Below are positions 21,711 to 33,200 of a stretch of DNA of 36,621 bases, piece by piece. Source of the stretch: an uncultured Clostridia bacterium (lineage in GTDB: Bacteria > Bacillota > Clostridia > Christensenellales > Borkfalkiaceae); NCBI GenBank assembly GCA_947628675.1, contig CANRAR010000013.1, positions 1 through 36,621 of the forward strand. The letters are read 5' to 3'. The number at the start of each line of letters is the position of its first letter. The stretch's first letter is position 1. A program made the position numbers and the translations under genes. The notes beneath the pieces are model-generated. The model searched no databases. It saw only the letters and a list, made by a program, of their open reading frames with translations, and was not told the origin of the DNA.

Positions 21711-21795
21711 AAGGCTCCCATGGAGGGGCGAGAAAGGGAAGGCTCCCGAGGAGGGGGCGAGAAAGGGAAGGCTCCCGAGGAGGGGCGGCAACGAC
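21711..21795 (+). repeat. Three tandem ~28-bp units upstream of murG
   Basis: Units start at 21711, 21739 and 21768, each AAGGCTCCC(A/G)(T/A)GGAGGGG; the first two end in CGAGAAAGGG. The array ends 34 bases before the murG -10 box, so it may be part of the promoter region. Confidence 0.75.
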
Positions 21796-21829
21796 AAGGC
21801 GGGGCGGAAATAAAACGGGGCGAAGGGAA

Positions 21830-21835
21830 TATACT
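21830..21835 (+). promoter_or_regulatory. -10 box for leaderless murG mRNA
   Basis: TATACT ends 7 bases before the GTG at 21842. There is no recognisable -35 at the right distance and no Shine-Dalgarno. Confidence 0.5.
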
Positions 21836-21841
21836 GTAAGC

Positions 21842-22876
21842 GTGAAATACATCCTCTTTACGGGCGGGGGGAGCGCGGGGCACGTCGTGCCCAACCTCGC
21901 CCTCATGCACGAACTCCGCTACTCCCACCGCATCGCCTATATGGGCACGGGCGGCATCGAGATGCGCCTCGTGGAGGAGGGCGGCTACCCCTTCTTCCGC
22001 GTGGAGACCCCCAAACTCGTGCGGGCGTTCACCCTGCAAAATCTCAAGATCCCCCGCCTCCTTGCCAAGGCGAAGAAGGAGGCGCGCGCTGTTTTGGAGC
22101 GCGAGAAGCCCGACCTCGTCTTTTCCAAGGGCGGCTTTGCGAGTTACCCCGCGGTGTGGGCGGCGCACCGCCTCGGCATTCCCGCCGTCACCCACGAGAG
22201 CGACCTTTCCCCCGGGCTCTGTACGCGGCTCATCGCCAAAAAGTGCAAGTACGTTTTGACCTCCTTCCCCGAGACCGCCGCGCTCTTTTCAAACGGCGTG
22301 TGCGTGGGCTCCCCCATCCGCCGCGAGGTTTTGAGCGGCGAGAAGGGCCGTGCAAGGCGCAAATACGGCTTCTACGGGGCGAAACCCGTGCTCCTCGTGC
22401 TGGGCGGCGGGAGCGGCAGCAAGGCCTTAAATGATGCCGTAAGAGCCCATCTCGCGGCGCTCCTGAAACGGTTTTGCGTTCTGCACATCACGGGACGCGG
22501 GCATACCATGTCCGAGGTGAGAGCCGACTACGTGCAGCGGGAGTTCGAGAATGACATGGGCAGCGCGTACGCCGCGGCCGACCTCATTTTGGCGCGCGCG
22601 GGGAGCAACACCGTGTTTGAGGCGCTCGCCCTCAAAAAGCCCGCCCTCTTCGTGCCGCTGGAGCGCGGCTCCCGCGGGGATCAGGCCGAGAATGCGCTGT
22701 ACTTCAAGGAAAAGGGGCTGTGCCATGTGTGCCGCGAGAGCGAACTTGAAGGGCTGCCCGATGCGCTCGGGGCGCTGGATGCCGACGCCACCCTGCGGCA
22801 CAATTTGGAGGTGTGCGAAATTTCAAGCGGCACGGAGAAAATTTTGGAGATCGTGAAGAGCACCGTGGCGGAATAA
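21842..22876 (+). CDS. murG: MurG-like UDP-GlcNAc:lipid I N-acetylglucosaminyltransferase, 344 aa
   Basis: Adds GlcNAc to lipid I to make lipid II at the inner membrane face. GTG start (MKYILFTGGGSAGHVVPNLA) with no ribosome site but a -10 box 7 bases upstream. GT28 motifs: GGGSAGHV (8-15), SKGGFASYP (95-103), THESDLSPGL with His118-Glu119, the glycine-rich LGGGSGS (187-193), and the donor-binding RAGSNTVFEAL (252-262, Glu260) followed by KKPALFVPL and GDQAENA. Length fits MurG. The N-terminus has the longer GGGSAGHVVP form and lacks some of the usual hydrophobic patch, so it could be a second MurG-like paralogue. It is not in a cell-wall gene cluster here; it converges with yunB. Confidence 0.85.
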   Translation: MKYILFTGGGSAGHVVPNLALMHELRYSHRIAYMGTGGIEMRLVEEGGYPFFRVETPKLVRAFTLQNLKIPRLLAKAKKEARAVLEREKPDLVFSKGGFASYPAVWAAHRLGIPAVTHESDLSPGLCTRLIAKKCKYVLTSFPETAALFSNGVCVGSPIRREVLSGEKGRARRKYGFYGAKPVLLVLGGGSGSKALNDAVRAHLAALLKRFCVLHITGRGHTMSEVRADYVQREFENDMGSAYAAADLILARAGSNTVFEALALKKPALFVPLERGSRGDQAENALYFKEKGLCHVCRESELEGLPDALGALDADATLRHNLEVCEISSGTEKILEIVKSTVAE

Positions 22877-22900
22877 GGATGGGAGAATTTTTATGCCCCT

Positions 22901-22951
22901 CCCCCCTTACCCCCTCCCCGCGGCGTTGCCGCGGGGAGGGGGTAAGGGGGG
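22901..22951. repeat. 24-bp hairpin after murG
   Basis: Arms 22901-22924 and 22928-22951, built on CCCCTCCCCGCGGC. It may act as a roadblock between convergent murG and yunB, though it has no U-tract. Confidence 0.8.
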
Positions 22952-22967
22952 GCGCGGGGATAAGATA

Positions 22968-23025
22968 CACTCACGCGCCGCCGCGCTCCTGTGGAGCGCG
23001 GCGGCGCGTTCGGTATGAGGGAACG
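22968..23025 (+). repeat. Variable-stem hairpin with AAGATAC / CGGTATGAGG flanks, copy 2
   Basis: GATAAGATACACTC precedes a 17-bp stem (22973-22989 with 22993-23009, loop TGT), followed by TCGGTATGAGGGAAC. The motif GCGGTATGAGGAAACCG recurs just after, near 23027-23044. Confidence 0.75.
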
Positions 23026-23118
23026 AGGCGGTATGAGGAAACCGTTAGCCCAAGGGGGGCGCGTTGGCTCACGGACGGGGCGGCATGAAGAAACCGTCAA
23101 TTCGAGGGGCGTAAGGCG

Positions 23119-23799
23119 CTAGTCCGAGGGGGCGAGGGTGTAGCCGTCGCCGAAGATGTCCGTCTGCAGGTAGGTTTCGGGGACTTTGCCGAGAAGGACG
23201 CTCTCGCAGATGAGAACCTCCGTGAGGGAGGCAAAATTGCTCGTGCCCGAAGGCATGACGATGGAGATGTCCGCCACGATCTCCAAATAGATGGAGTGCT
23301 TGGTCTGGTTGACGCCCTGCGCCTCGAAATTTGAGACAAAGCGGCAGGCGACGTTGGAGATGGGGATGATCTTCATGGTGATCTTGGGCCCGAAGCCCGC
23401 CCACGCCTCGATGCCCGTGAACGCGCCGAGGGGCACTTCCACCCCGCTCTCGCTCATCTTTTGCAGGTTCTGTTGCGACATATACGCCGCGTCGCGCGCA
23501 ATGCGGTTGATCTGCAGGGGGTCGGAGGTGAGCGAGACGACGTTCCCTGCCTCGTCCTTTTCGACGGTGACGAGGTCCTCGTAGCGGACGCCGTCGGAGA
23601 GGGTGTAGTAGATGGCGTCGTTGACGGCGACCGTCGTGATGGAGCGCATATTGGCCTCGGCGATGGCCTTTAAGACCTTGGTGACGTTGACCATCGCCAC
23701 GATGACGAGGGAGATGAGAAGCAGCGCGATGAGGCCGAAAACGATGCGGCGGCGAATTTTATTTTGGCGGGAACGATACTTTTTTGCGGCTTTTTCCAC
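23119..23799 (-). CDS. yunB: Sporulation protein YunB, 226 aa
   Basis: GTG start at 23799 (MEKAAKKYRSRQNKIRRRI). A basic N-terminus precedes one TM helix (IVFGLIALLLISLVIVAMV, about 19-38). Family motifs follow: NDAIYYTLSDGVRYEDLVTV, DEAGNVVSLTSDPLQINRIA, VEVPLGAFTGIEAWAGFGPK and VNQTKHSIYLEIVADI, ending GKVPETYLQ. Length is close to the Bacillus subtilis protein, where YunB is needed for efficient spore formation and is made in the mother cell. Its presence points to a spore-forming ancestry. There is no Shine-Dalgarno, and TACAAT lies 6 bases before the GTG, so the mRNA may be leaderless. The C-terminus ends against the hairpin-rich gap before murG. Confidence 0.9.
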   Translation of the reverse strand: MEKAAKKYRSRQNKIRRRIVFGLIALLLISLVIVAMVNVTKVLKAIAEANMRSITTVAVNDAIYYTLSDGVRYEDLVTVEKDEAGNVVSLTSDPLQINRIARDAAYMSQQNLQKMSESGVEVPLGAFTGIEAWAGFGPKITMKIIPISNVACRFVSNFEAQGVNQTKHSIYLEIVADISIVMPSGTSNFASLTEVLICESVLLGKVPETYLQTDIFGDGYTLAPSD

Positions 23800-23804
23800 G
23801 GTTT

Positions 23805-23810
23805 ATTGTA
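23805..23810 (-). promoter_or_regulatory. -10 box for leaderless yunB mRNA
   Basis: TACAAT on the minus strand ends 6 bases before the GTG at 23799. No sigma-E-like or sigma-A -35 is obvious upstream in the GC-rich run. Confidence 0.4.
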
Positions 23811-23928
23811 TGCCCGCGCCGCGCCGCAAATACGGACAAGATATTATAATGTGGAAAAGGGCGCACCCCCTCCCCTACCTTGCTTGCGGCGACAGGAACC
23901 GCCGCAAGCCCCGTACTTCGCCTAAGGC

Positions 23929-24090
23929 TACTTCGGCGCGTTGCGCCTCGTGCCACGCTTAGTCGGCAATGGTGCGCGTGGGGCGTACCGCCCTTGGTCG
24001 AAAATAGTGCGGGCGGGGCGCGCCTGCCAGCGCTCCTGTCGCGGCGCGTTACTTCGTGCCGCGCTTAGTAGACAAATAGTGCGCGCGGGG
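23929..24090 (+). repeat. Cluster of dispersed blocks: C, B, C
   Basis: CTACTTCGGCGCGTTGCGCC (also at 12299) opens the cluster. A diverged block C (23950-23982), block B (23986-24020) and a second block C (24055-24090) follow, then GCGCGGGGCACAGCCCACAG. This is the densest copy of the family in the window. The whole 23811-24290 gap has no gene that I can support. Confidence 0.75.
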
Positions 24091-24183
24091 CACAGCCCAC
24101 AGGGCTGTTGAACATGGTGCGCCGCTCCACCCCTTACGCAGGGGGAGGGCAAGTCGCCAAAGGGCGCACCCCCTCCCCCTGTG

Positions 24184-24218
24184 TCCCCCTCCCCGCGGCG
24201 ATGCCGCGGGGAGGGGGA
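24184..24218. repeat. CCCTCCCCGCGG hairpin, copy 2
   Basis: Arms 24184-24199 and 24203-24218, loop GAT. It shares the left flank CCCCCTCCCCCTGTG with the copy at 21483. Confidence 0.8.
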
Positions 24219-24223
24219 TAGAT

Positions 24224-24255
24224 AAAGAGCCGACGGCAGTTGCCGTCGGCTCTTT
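24224..24255 (-). terminator. Terminator after the giant surface-protein gene
   Basis: A 15-bp perfect stem (24224-24238 with 24241-24255) and 2-base loop lie 36 bases after the stop of the minus-strand gene. The minus-strand tail is TTTATCTATC, a weak U-tract. Confidence 0.6.
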
Positions 24256-24290
24256 GCTTTGTTTCGGGGTATTCCCACGTTTCTCTTTTA

Positions 24291-27200
24291 TCAATCGGCT
24301 ACATTCATATCGCTTACTTTCACAGTAAATGTGATATCGTCCAACCCGTCAATGTGATAGGTGAAGGTAATAACAGCGTAGCCGTGTTGACGTTTACAAT
24401 CGGCACCAAAAGCACTATCACGTTCCCACGTTTGATCCCACTTATATTCGATAATCCCGTTCGCTTGCGAAATAGTGGGATCATTGGTAATCGACAATTT
24501 ATCCTTCTCATTGTCTTTCGCTACATAATGCTCTACCGAAATCGTCCGATTCAAAGACAGTTCCGCCACCATAGTGCCGATGAAGAGGAGGCCATCGCCC
24601 TCGATTTGCAATGTCGATTCATATCTCCACCGGTTTTCGCCCCACCATTTTGAATCGACTGTTCTTACGGTTTTAAGTGTTGTGGAGAGACCCTCGTTCG
24701 TTTCCGTTACCCACAGCGCTTCGACTCTGGTCGTGGTCTCCGCTGCGGCGAGGTCGAGCGTGTCGCTTACCTTACTCCACTTGCCGTTCGCATCCTTCGT
24801 GTACCAACCGAGGAAGGTGTAGCCATCGGCAACGGGCGTCCAAGGCGTGTATGAGCCCTGATAGTTTTCGGGATATTCGGTTTTCGCATTGTAAATGCTA
24901 AAATCTCCGTCGCCCTTTTCGATCTTGAAGGGAATCTCGCTGTAATACACGATCGTATCTTCGCCGTACTCCGCGGTGAACGTGAAGCCGTAAGGATCGT
25001 AATAGTACGAGGTCGATTTCCATTCGCCCTTGCGGTTGCCAATGCTGTAAATATCGCCACCCGTAGGAAGATCGAAGAGATTGTCGCCCGCCTCTACAAT
25101 ATCCGTGCGGATCAAGCCGTTGTAATCCCTGTAGTAGACCTTCGATTCAAGGTAGAGTTGCGTCTTGAAGACGTATTTGCCCGTGGGCTCGCCGTCCTCA
25201 TATTCCTCCACCCACCTGTCGTCGAGTTTGACATCGGAGCGGAAGGTGACATTTTGCAGTTCGGTCACATAGACGGGGCTAATATCGAGTTCGCTTGACG
25301 TAACCTCCTTGTGCGGCCAAATGTACACTTTGCCCTCTTCGTCCGTCTGCGGGCAATCGATGCCGTTGCTCGCAGCGAGTTCATCGGCATAGACGTGAGA
25401 ACTCGAAGTGATCGTGCCATCGAAGGTAAGTTTGCCATCGAAGAAACTGCTGTTGAAGCTGCCCGTATAGTTGAGGTGGATATCGGGCACGGAGCCGACG
25501 ACGGTGCCTTCCTGATTCTTGAAGTTCACGGTGTAGGTACCAATGGTGATGACCGCAACATCGTGCACGACGACCTTGGCTTTCTCATCGCGATCGGTGA
25601 AGGTGAGTTCCACCGCCGCGCCGCCGTGAGCCGCACCGCTCGAAAGGAAGCCGTATTTTGCCGTCGTCATGCCGGTATCGCTAAACTCGGAGGTGTTACT
25701 TCCATCGTTCCGCGGGGTGAGCGTGAAGTCTTTGCCCGACTTCAACGTTTCATCGCCCTTCTTGCCGCCGAGGATATAGATCCCCTTTATATTCTGTTTA
25801 ACGCCCGCAGCGGTATAAATCTTTTCGCTGAATGCCCCGTGAGGAAGCCCGCCCTTCGCGGTGCCGGAGATGGAATAAGTGGCCGCAAAGTCGTTACCTT
25901 CGCGCGAGACGGACGCAATGTTGAGCTTGATCTCTTCGATCCACACGGCGTAAAGCTCGACATCGTAGTCCTTCTCCTCGTCTTCGTAGGCGTTCTTCCC
26001 CTTTGTCACGCGGAATTCCAAAACGTCGGTCACGAGCCTCCATCCGCCCTCCACGGCGGAATCTTCCACGAACCACGCGAGGTGCTGATAGCCGCCGTCC
26101 GCCGTGGGCTTGAAGGTGATCTGCGTATCGTCGTCCAAGTAGATTTCGTCGTAATAGAAGCCCTTGCCCGAAGCGTAGAGGTCGAGATCGCTCGTCTGAA
26201 TGTCGCTGTAGAAGCGCACGGTGATGGCGTTGCTCTTCCAATAGGCATAGATGGAGAACTTCACTTCGGCGCCACCCGTCCAACCAAAGACGCCTGTGAT
26301 GGTGTCGTTATTGATGGTCTCAATGGATTTGCCCTCGCCGAGGGGCTCGGAGAAGAAGCCCTTGTATTCGAAGCCCTTTTTGTGAGCGCCCTGCACGTCC
26401 ACGGCATCGCCGCCGCCTTCGAGTGTCACTTTATTGCTGTCGTAGACGTAGAAGAGCTTCCGCACGTAGTACTCGGTACCCGTGACACTTTCGGACTTTT
26501 CGACCTTCGTAAAGCCGTCCAACGGATAGAGCGAATACTGGTCGATCTCGAAGGTGATGGGCGTGTATTTCGCCCTGATGACGATCTTGCCGTCCTCTCC
26601 GTCGCCCGACTCGGGCACGGTGTAATCGGGCGCGATATTCCATTCGCCCGTATAGCCAAACCGTTCGGGCACTTCGTCGGGTATATCCTCATCGGTGAGA
26701 GTAGAGCCAACCTGTTTGTTTCTCCCCTCGAACTGCTTAAAGATGTTACCATTTTCATCGCCGAAATACACGTAGACGCCGCGTTTTTCCCAGACCGCCG
26801 TAAAGGTGGTGGGCTCCAAAACGTTGGGAAGATTATCCTTATAGGTCTTGTCGCTCTTCCAACCGCTGAGGATAAACCCGCCGTTCTCCGCCTTGGCGTT
26901 GATGGGGAGTTTGAACGGCTTATCGTATGTGAACATATACGTTGCAACGTACTTGCCGCTGTGTTCCCCTTCATTGCACATGGTGAAGGTAAGGCCATCC
27001 CATTCGATGAAGTGCTCACTCACGAAGGTGATCTCAAACTGCTTGGGCTCGTACTGCGCGGTGTACTTCGCATTATCTACTTCGGGCGAGAACGTCTTGG
27101 GAACATTGCTATCCCATTCCGCAAAGGAATAGCCCTCTTTCGCGGTTTCGTACCCTTCGGGGAGTTTGATCTCCGCGCCGAAGATGCCCTTGCGCTCCGT

Positions 27201-30200
27201 GATTTCGCCGTTGACATCGAAGGTGACGGTGAATTCCACGTCCTTCCAAACGGCGATAAGTTCGACCGTCGTTGCATCGTCGATGGGTTTCCACTTGGTA
27301 AGGTCGGTGATGACCTGCCCCGCGTACTGATAGCCGACGAGTTCCTTGACATAGTCGTCCCCGCGAACCTGCGTACCGATGCGGAGATCGTAGGAAGCCC
27401 CGTAGGTGTATTCGTCGGTCTTGACGAACTTGCCCTCGGAATTTTCAAAGCGGTCGCCTTCGACATCGTAGTCGCTCTTGAAGAGGAAAGTGTACGTGTT
27501 GGGAACTTCCGACGCGTTGATTTCCATAATGGGCTTGAGTTTGAGGTTCTTCGGCCATTCCCAATGATACCCTGCGCCTGCCGCCTCTGCGCCATCGAAC
27601 GAAGGATATTTGAGTTCGCTGTAAAATTCTTTCGTCTGCGTATCGTAGACGATATGTTGCTCGTTTACGAGTTTGCCCTTGACAAAGTATTTGATGCTGC
27701 CGAGTTGCCCTTCGATGCAGTTCGTCGTCTCCCAATCGGCGTTCTCGAGCTTGATATCCATTGCGTCTTCGAGCGTCGCGGCAACATCCGTCGTGGTATC
27801 CTTGGAGTCCGCATCCATCTTGCCGCCGGGGTTGTGCCACGTGAGGTCTGCGTGAATGGTGACGGCGCCCGCAATGTCGAGGTCTGCCGCGATTCCGCGG
27901 AGGTATCCCACCGCATCCGTCGTGACCGCGACCTGCATCTTCTTGAAGGTATCGCTCCCCGTGAGACCCTGACCGTTGATGTTGAGCGTCCACGTATCGC
28001 CCACTTCCGCCTTATTGTAGGTGCAGGACTTGACAAACTTATCGAGATATGCGCCGAGATCGGTGGGCGTATTGTCCGCCGCGCCGCCCGAACTGCCGCT
28101 CGTGCCGACCATCTCCATGACGTTGGTTATGACCTTCTCGCTGAGGTTGAACATGAAGCAGATGTGGTTCATGTAGTCCTTCATAAAGTTGGAGAGCGGC
28201 AACGCGCGGTAAATCACGTAAGGTTCGGGCAACGTGAGTTCTTTGCTACCGTCGAACTCCGTCGTCTGCGTACGCTTCATGTAGAGCATGAGGCCTTCGC
28301 CGCTGCGCGGGCTCTCTTTGATGGTGACATCGAGCGCCGTATCGCCCTTGATGATGTCACTGTCGCCGAGAACGCCGCCCAAGAGGTTGTGATAGCCGTC
28401 GTATTCGAGGCGGAGATTGATGCCCACCCTGCCGTCTTCATCGAGATTGACGGAGATCGCAATGACCTTGATCGTGATCTTCGCGGCACCGCTCAACAGG
28501 TCGAGCGTCGCCGAGCCGTCGATATAGAAGTTATTGTTGAGCACGTAGTGGTGCGGCGTCTCCTCGCCCGTGTACACCGTGCCGTCCTCGTTGACGCCGT
28601 GCGTCGCGGACTTTGCAAGCGCGAGAATGAGCGTATCCACCGCCTCGACGTTGAAGTAGCCCTCGATCGCGGGCGCCTGCGCCGTCACTTCCGCCGTGCC
28701 GATGTTGAGGGCGATGTCCGTCTTTTCCGTGCCCTTCTTTCCATATATATTATTGATAGAAAGCGACGTGAGCAGCGTGGAGCCGTCTTCGCCCATCGCC
28801 TTTTGCAGGGTGACGGTGAGGTCGTCGCACCCTTCGCCGAACAGCGCGGCGCCGTCGAGCGAGAAGGTGAACTTGCCCGCCTGTTCCTTGGTCGCCTTGG
28901 AGAGTTCGAGCGCGGTGATGTAGCCGCCCTTCTTGGCGGGCGCCGATTCTTCGGGCTGCCCCACGGACGTATCCTGCCCTTCGGGGGTCTGCCCGTCGGG
29001 CGCATCTTGCCCTTCGGAGATCTCGAGTTCGGCCGCCGCGGGTTCGTCCTTCTTGCCGAAGAGCCCCGTAAGCCCGCCGAGCCCATTTTCTTTGAGCCCG
29101 TTGAGCGTCCCGATGACGCCCTCGATCTGCTCGAGGATGGGCCCGACGCCCGAGATGTCCGCGAGCATGGATTTGAGACTGTCGCCGAGGCCTTTTAACT
29201 CGCCCACGTTCTCGGCGGTCAGCCACTTGCCGATCATGTAGTCGTTGAGAATATCCACATCCACGCCGAACATCGCGCACACGCCCGAAAGGATCGTCAT
29301 CACTTCGTCGGCGGGGGCGTACAGTTTGAGCGGGTCATAGTAGTCCGCGTTGGCCGTGTCGGCCTTGCCGATCGTGGAAGCGGTAATGTAGAAGTCGAGA
29401 ATATCGTCCTGCTTGACCTCTTTGTCGGCATCCACGACGGTGATGTCGAGTTCCATATTGCTGTCGTCGGGGTGCGGCGAGGTCATGGCGAACGAGACGT
29501 GCAGGTAGACGTCGGGATCGACGACGAGGTGCTTGCCGTCCACGTCGAGGTAGAGCGGGAAGTTCTCGCCCGCCTTGTATTCTATGGTCGCCTCGATATT
29601 CGACTTGACGTACCCGTAGTCCGCGTACTTCTCATCCGTCGAGGTGACGGTGCCCGTGAGCGTGAGGGTGAGGTTTTTCTGCGAGATGAGCCCGACCGCC
29701 GCGCCGAGATAGTCGATGAGGTCGGCGATCTCCTCGGTGCCGAGGTATTCGATTGCGGGCATTTCGGGAATTTCGCCCGTGTACACGGCGGCGTGGAGCG
29801 CGCCGTTGACGGTGACGGATTGGGCGGTAAAGCCGAGTTTGAGCCCGATGAGCCCCTTCGCCGCGAGTTCGGAGAGGATCTCCACCGTGAGCCCCTTGTA
29901 TTCGAGGTGCGCGATGCCGCCCTCCTCCGCGGAGGCGCCGATGACGATGCTCCCCACGAGTTCCGTCCAATCGAAGTCCTTGCCCTCTTCCACCGTCTCC
30001 TCGGTGGCCTCGGCGAGCACTGCGCTGCCCTGGAGCAGATCCATGAGATCTTCGAAGCCCGTAAGTTCTGGAAGCGGGTTCTTTGCATCCGCACCGAGCG
30101 CATCCTGCACAATGCCGCGTACACGGCCGTACACGTCGAGTAGCGCCGTCTCGAGCTGGGAGAGATCCTTATAATACAACTGCACCCCGATGCCGCTGTA

Positions 30201-33200
30201 ATACAGCTGCACTTCGGCATCCGTGATGCGCAGAAGGATGTTCTGCTGCACGTCGCCCACGCCGAGGATGAGGTCGAGGTAGACGTCGATGCCGTCCTTC
30301 CACGAGATGTACCCCTTCTGCACGGCGAGGGAGATCTCCGTCTGCGTGACGCCGGGCTCCGCCTTGCCGAGGCGGACGACCACCTCGCCCTCGAGGGAGA
30401 GCGTCTCCGCGTTGAGAATGGCGGGAAGTTCCTTGAGGACGGGCGTGAGGTCGGTAAATTCATCGGGGTCGGGAAGTGTGCCGAGTTCGTCGCCCTTAGC
30501 GAGCGTGAGCGAGAGGCCAAGGTCTTCCGCCGTCGCCTCGATGGTGTCGCCCAAGGTGAGAACGACGGTGCCGAGCCCGAACTTCACGCCGAACGCTTCG
30601 AGAAGCGCGGTGCCATTGAGGGTGAGCGAGAGAGTATCGTCCGCATCGGAGAGTGAGAGCACGTCGCCGAAGCGGAAGGAGAATACGGCGTCGAGGATCT
30701 TCTCCACGGTATCGTCCTCCGCGGCGTCGGGATCCTCCTCCGCAATGAGGCTCTTCACAATATCGATGGCGTCGCTCGCGTAGACTTTGAGTTTGAGGCC
30801 GTCGATTGTGAGGCACAATTCCTTCCCCTCGCCGCCCAAATAGGCAATTTGTATCGTCTTGACAAGTTTCTGATATGTGAGGGTGATCTCGCCCACTGCG
30901 GCGAGGTGGTTGATGTCGAGTTTCACCGTCCCGCTGACTTGCAGGCCGTTCTTATTATAATCGACGTTCGCGCCGATAAATCCGCTCTCCGTGATGGCGG
31001 TGACGGCGTTCACGAAGCCCATGAGGTCGGTATAGCCGTCCTTTTCCACCGTGACGCCCGTGCCCTTCGTCACCTTGAGGCTCGCGCCGAGTTTCTCGGA
31101 GGCGACGGAGATGCTCTCGCCCGCAACGCCGAGCGTGAGGTCGCTCAGATCGAAACTGCCGAGGTCGAACCCGAACGCCTTGATGAGCGCGGTGACGTTG
31201 ACGGCGGCTGTGAGCGCGTCCGCATTGCCCGAGACCTTGATGTTGTCGGTGAGGAGCGTCGTGAAGAGCAGGGTATCGACGAGTTTGGGAATGGAGAAGC
31301 CCTCATCCGCGGCGGTGTCCTGATCCGTCGCGCCGTCCGCGTTGTCCTTATCCTCGTCCTTTGCGAGGAACTTCTTCACGAGGTCGGCTGCCTCGTTGAC
31401 GCTCGCCGAGATCTTCACGCCGTCGAGGTCGATGTAGGCGACGCCGTTTTCGTAGGCGATGCGCACCGTCTTGCTCGCCTCTCCCCTCTTGATGGTGAGG
31501 AGGGCGCTCGCCTTGATGCGCTCCTGTTTCTGTTCGTCGGTGAGTTCCCCGTCGGCGGAGGTGGGATAGGTAATATCCACGCCGCCCGTCACGGTGAGCC
31601 CGTAGCCCTCGTAGGCGAGTTCCACGTGCAGATCGCCGCTCTGGACGAGCGCGAGGATGTTCTTTACGTGCCCCGCGAGTTCCACATAGCCGTCCTTATC
31701 GGAGATGGGCGCGGGCGCCTTGTCCGCCTGCGTATAGCCGAGCGTCGCCTCGACGGAAATATCCGCCACGGTGAACGCGGTATGTACATTGTTGAGGGAA
31801 GCGGTGAGTTTCTCCTCGTCGATGAAGTAATTGAAGTCGATGGGAAGAAGCAGCCCGCCGAGGTCGAGTTCCGCGTGTGCGTTGGCGACGCCCGAGCCGT
31901 CCTCGTGGACGAGTTCGGCGTCCATGATGGCGCTGAGCGGGTTGGAAGCCTCCTCTTCGGGCGTCTCCGCAGGCACGGTTTCCGCGGGAGGTTCCGCAGT
32001 CTCCGTGTCGCCGCCGATGAGTCCGCCGAGCAGATCCATGAGTTCGGAGATAGTGAGTTTGAGTTTGAGGTCGTCCCCCACGCTGATGTACGCCGCCGCG
32101 GGGGTGACAACGGTCACTTCGCCCGTCGCCGCATCCGTCTGTTTGACGGCGGGATCCACCTGCAACCGCACGTTGCCGAACTTCGCGCGCACCTCGAGAT
32201 TGTCGATGAAGTTGGTAATATCCTCCTCCGTCGCAAAACTCGGGACGCCGCCGCCCGTGTGCAAATCGACGTAGATGATGCCCTCCACGGGTTTGCCGCC
32301 CACGGCGAGATCCACCCGCAGGGTGCACGGACCGCTGATGACGGGCGCAAACGCCGAGGCGAGCGCGCTCATGCCGTCGATGGTGGGATCGGGCGCGCCC
32401 GTCGCCTCCATCTGCGCGTACTGCTGGAAGTACTCCTCGTACGCGTTGGAGATGGGCAAATAGGGCGTATCGTAGGAGAATTCCGTCACGCCCTCCGCCT
32501 CACAGCCGACGGTAAAGCCCATCGTCGCCGTGTATTTTTCGTGCGCCTCCGTCTTGAGGTTTTCCCAATTCTCGTTGAAGGTGAAGGAAATTTCGATGTC
32601 CTCGAAGGTGGGCACGTCGGTGAGGCCGCCCGTGAACTTCATCTGGTTGGAGTAGTAGGCGGGCGCGCCCTCGGTGGAGCCGTCCTCCGCCTGCCACACC
32701 GCGGGATTCATATGATAGGTAATGGTATAGGTGCCGTCGCCGTTATCCACCGCGGGGTCGGAACTCAAAATGGTCTCCTCGCGGAAGACGTACACCGAAA
32801 GTTCGGTCGCGGGCAGGCCGTTCTTGGCCTTGAAGCCATCGGGGCCGCTGATCGTCATGTTGCCCCGGGGGGCACCCTGCTCCCAAGGGGTATCGAAGCC
32901 GTTGTAGGTGGAGGGGCCGCCCGCCGCCTCGCGCCAGATGACGCGGTCTTGGGAGGGAATATAGCAGAACTGCCTCGCCGCATTGACGAGGCTGGAAGTC
33001 GTGATGTCGGCGGAGATGAGCCGCCCGTCCTTGAACTGTTTGTACGTCTTGACGTCTTGGTTGACCGTCGTATAGACGTAGCCCTGATAGGAGGAGTACC
33101 ACTCCGTCTTCTGCTGGAACGTCCAGTTCAATCGCCCGAACACGTCGAGCCCCGAATAGCCCTTATCGGGGGAGAAGGTCTCGCCCTCCTGCACGACGTA

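Larger units (their letters stand above)
21435..21829. other. Gene-free interval between divergent protease and murG genes
   Basis: It holds a 15-bp hairpin (21483-21517), inverted copies of blocks B and C (21542-21615), and three tandem units at 21711-21795. Nothing else can be supported; open frames crossing it are products of the repeats. Confidence 0.6.

Noticed and set aside
25311-29198. 1295-codon open frame on the plus strand
   Set aside because: It is antisense to the giant gene in register with its GC-rich codons, has no start with a ribosome site, and its translation is low-complexity and His/Arg/Glu-rich without domains.
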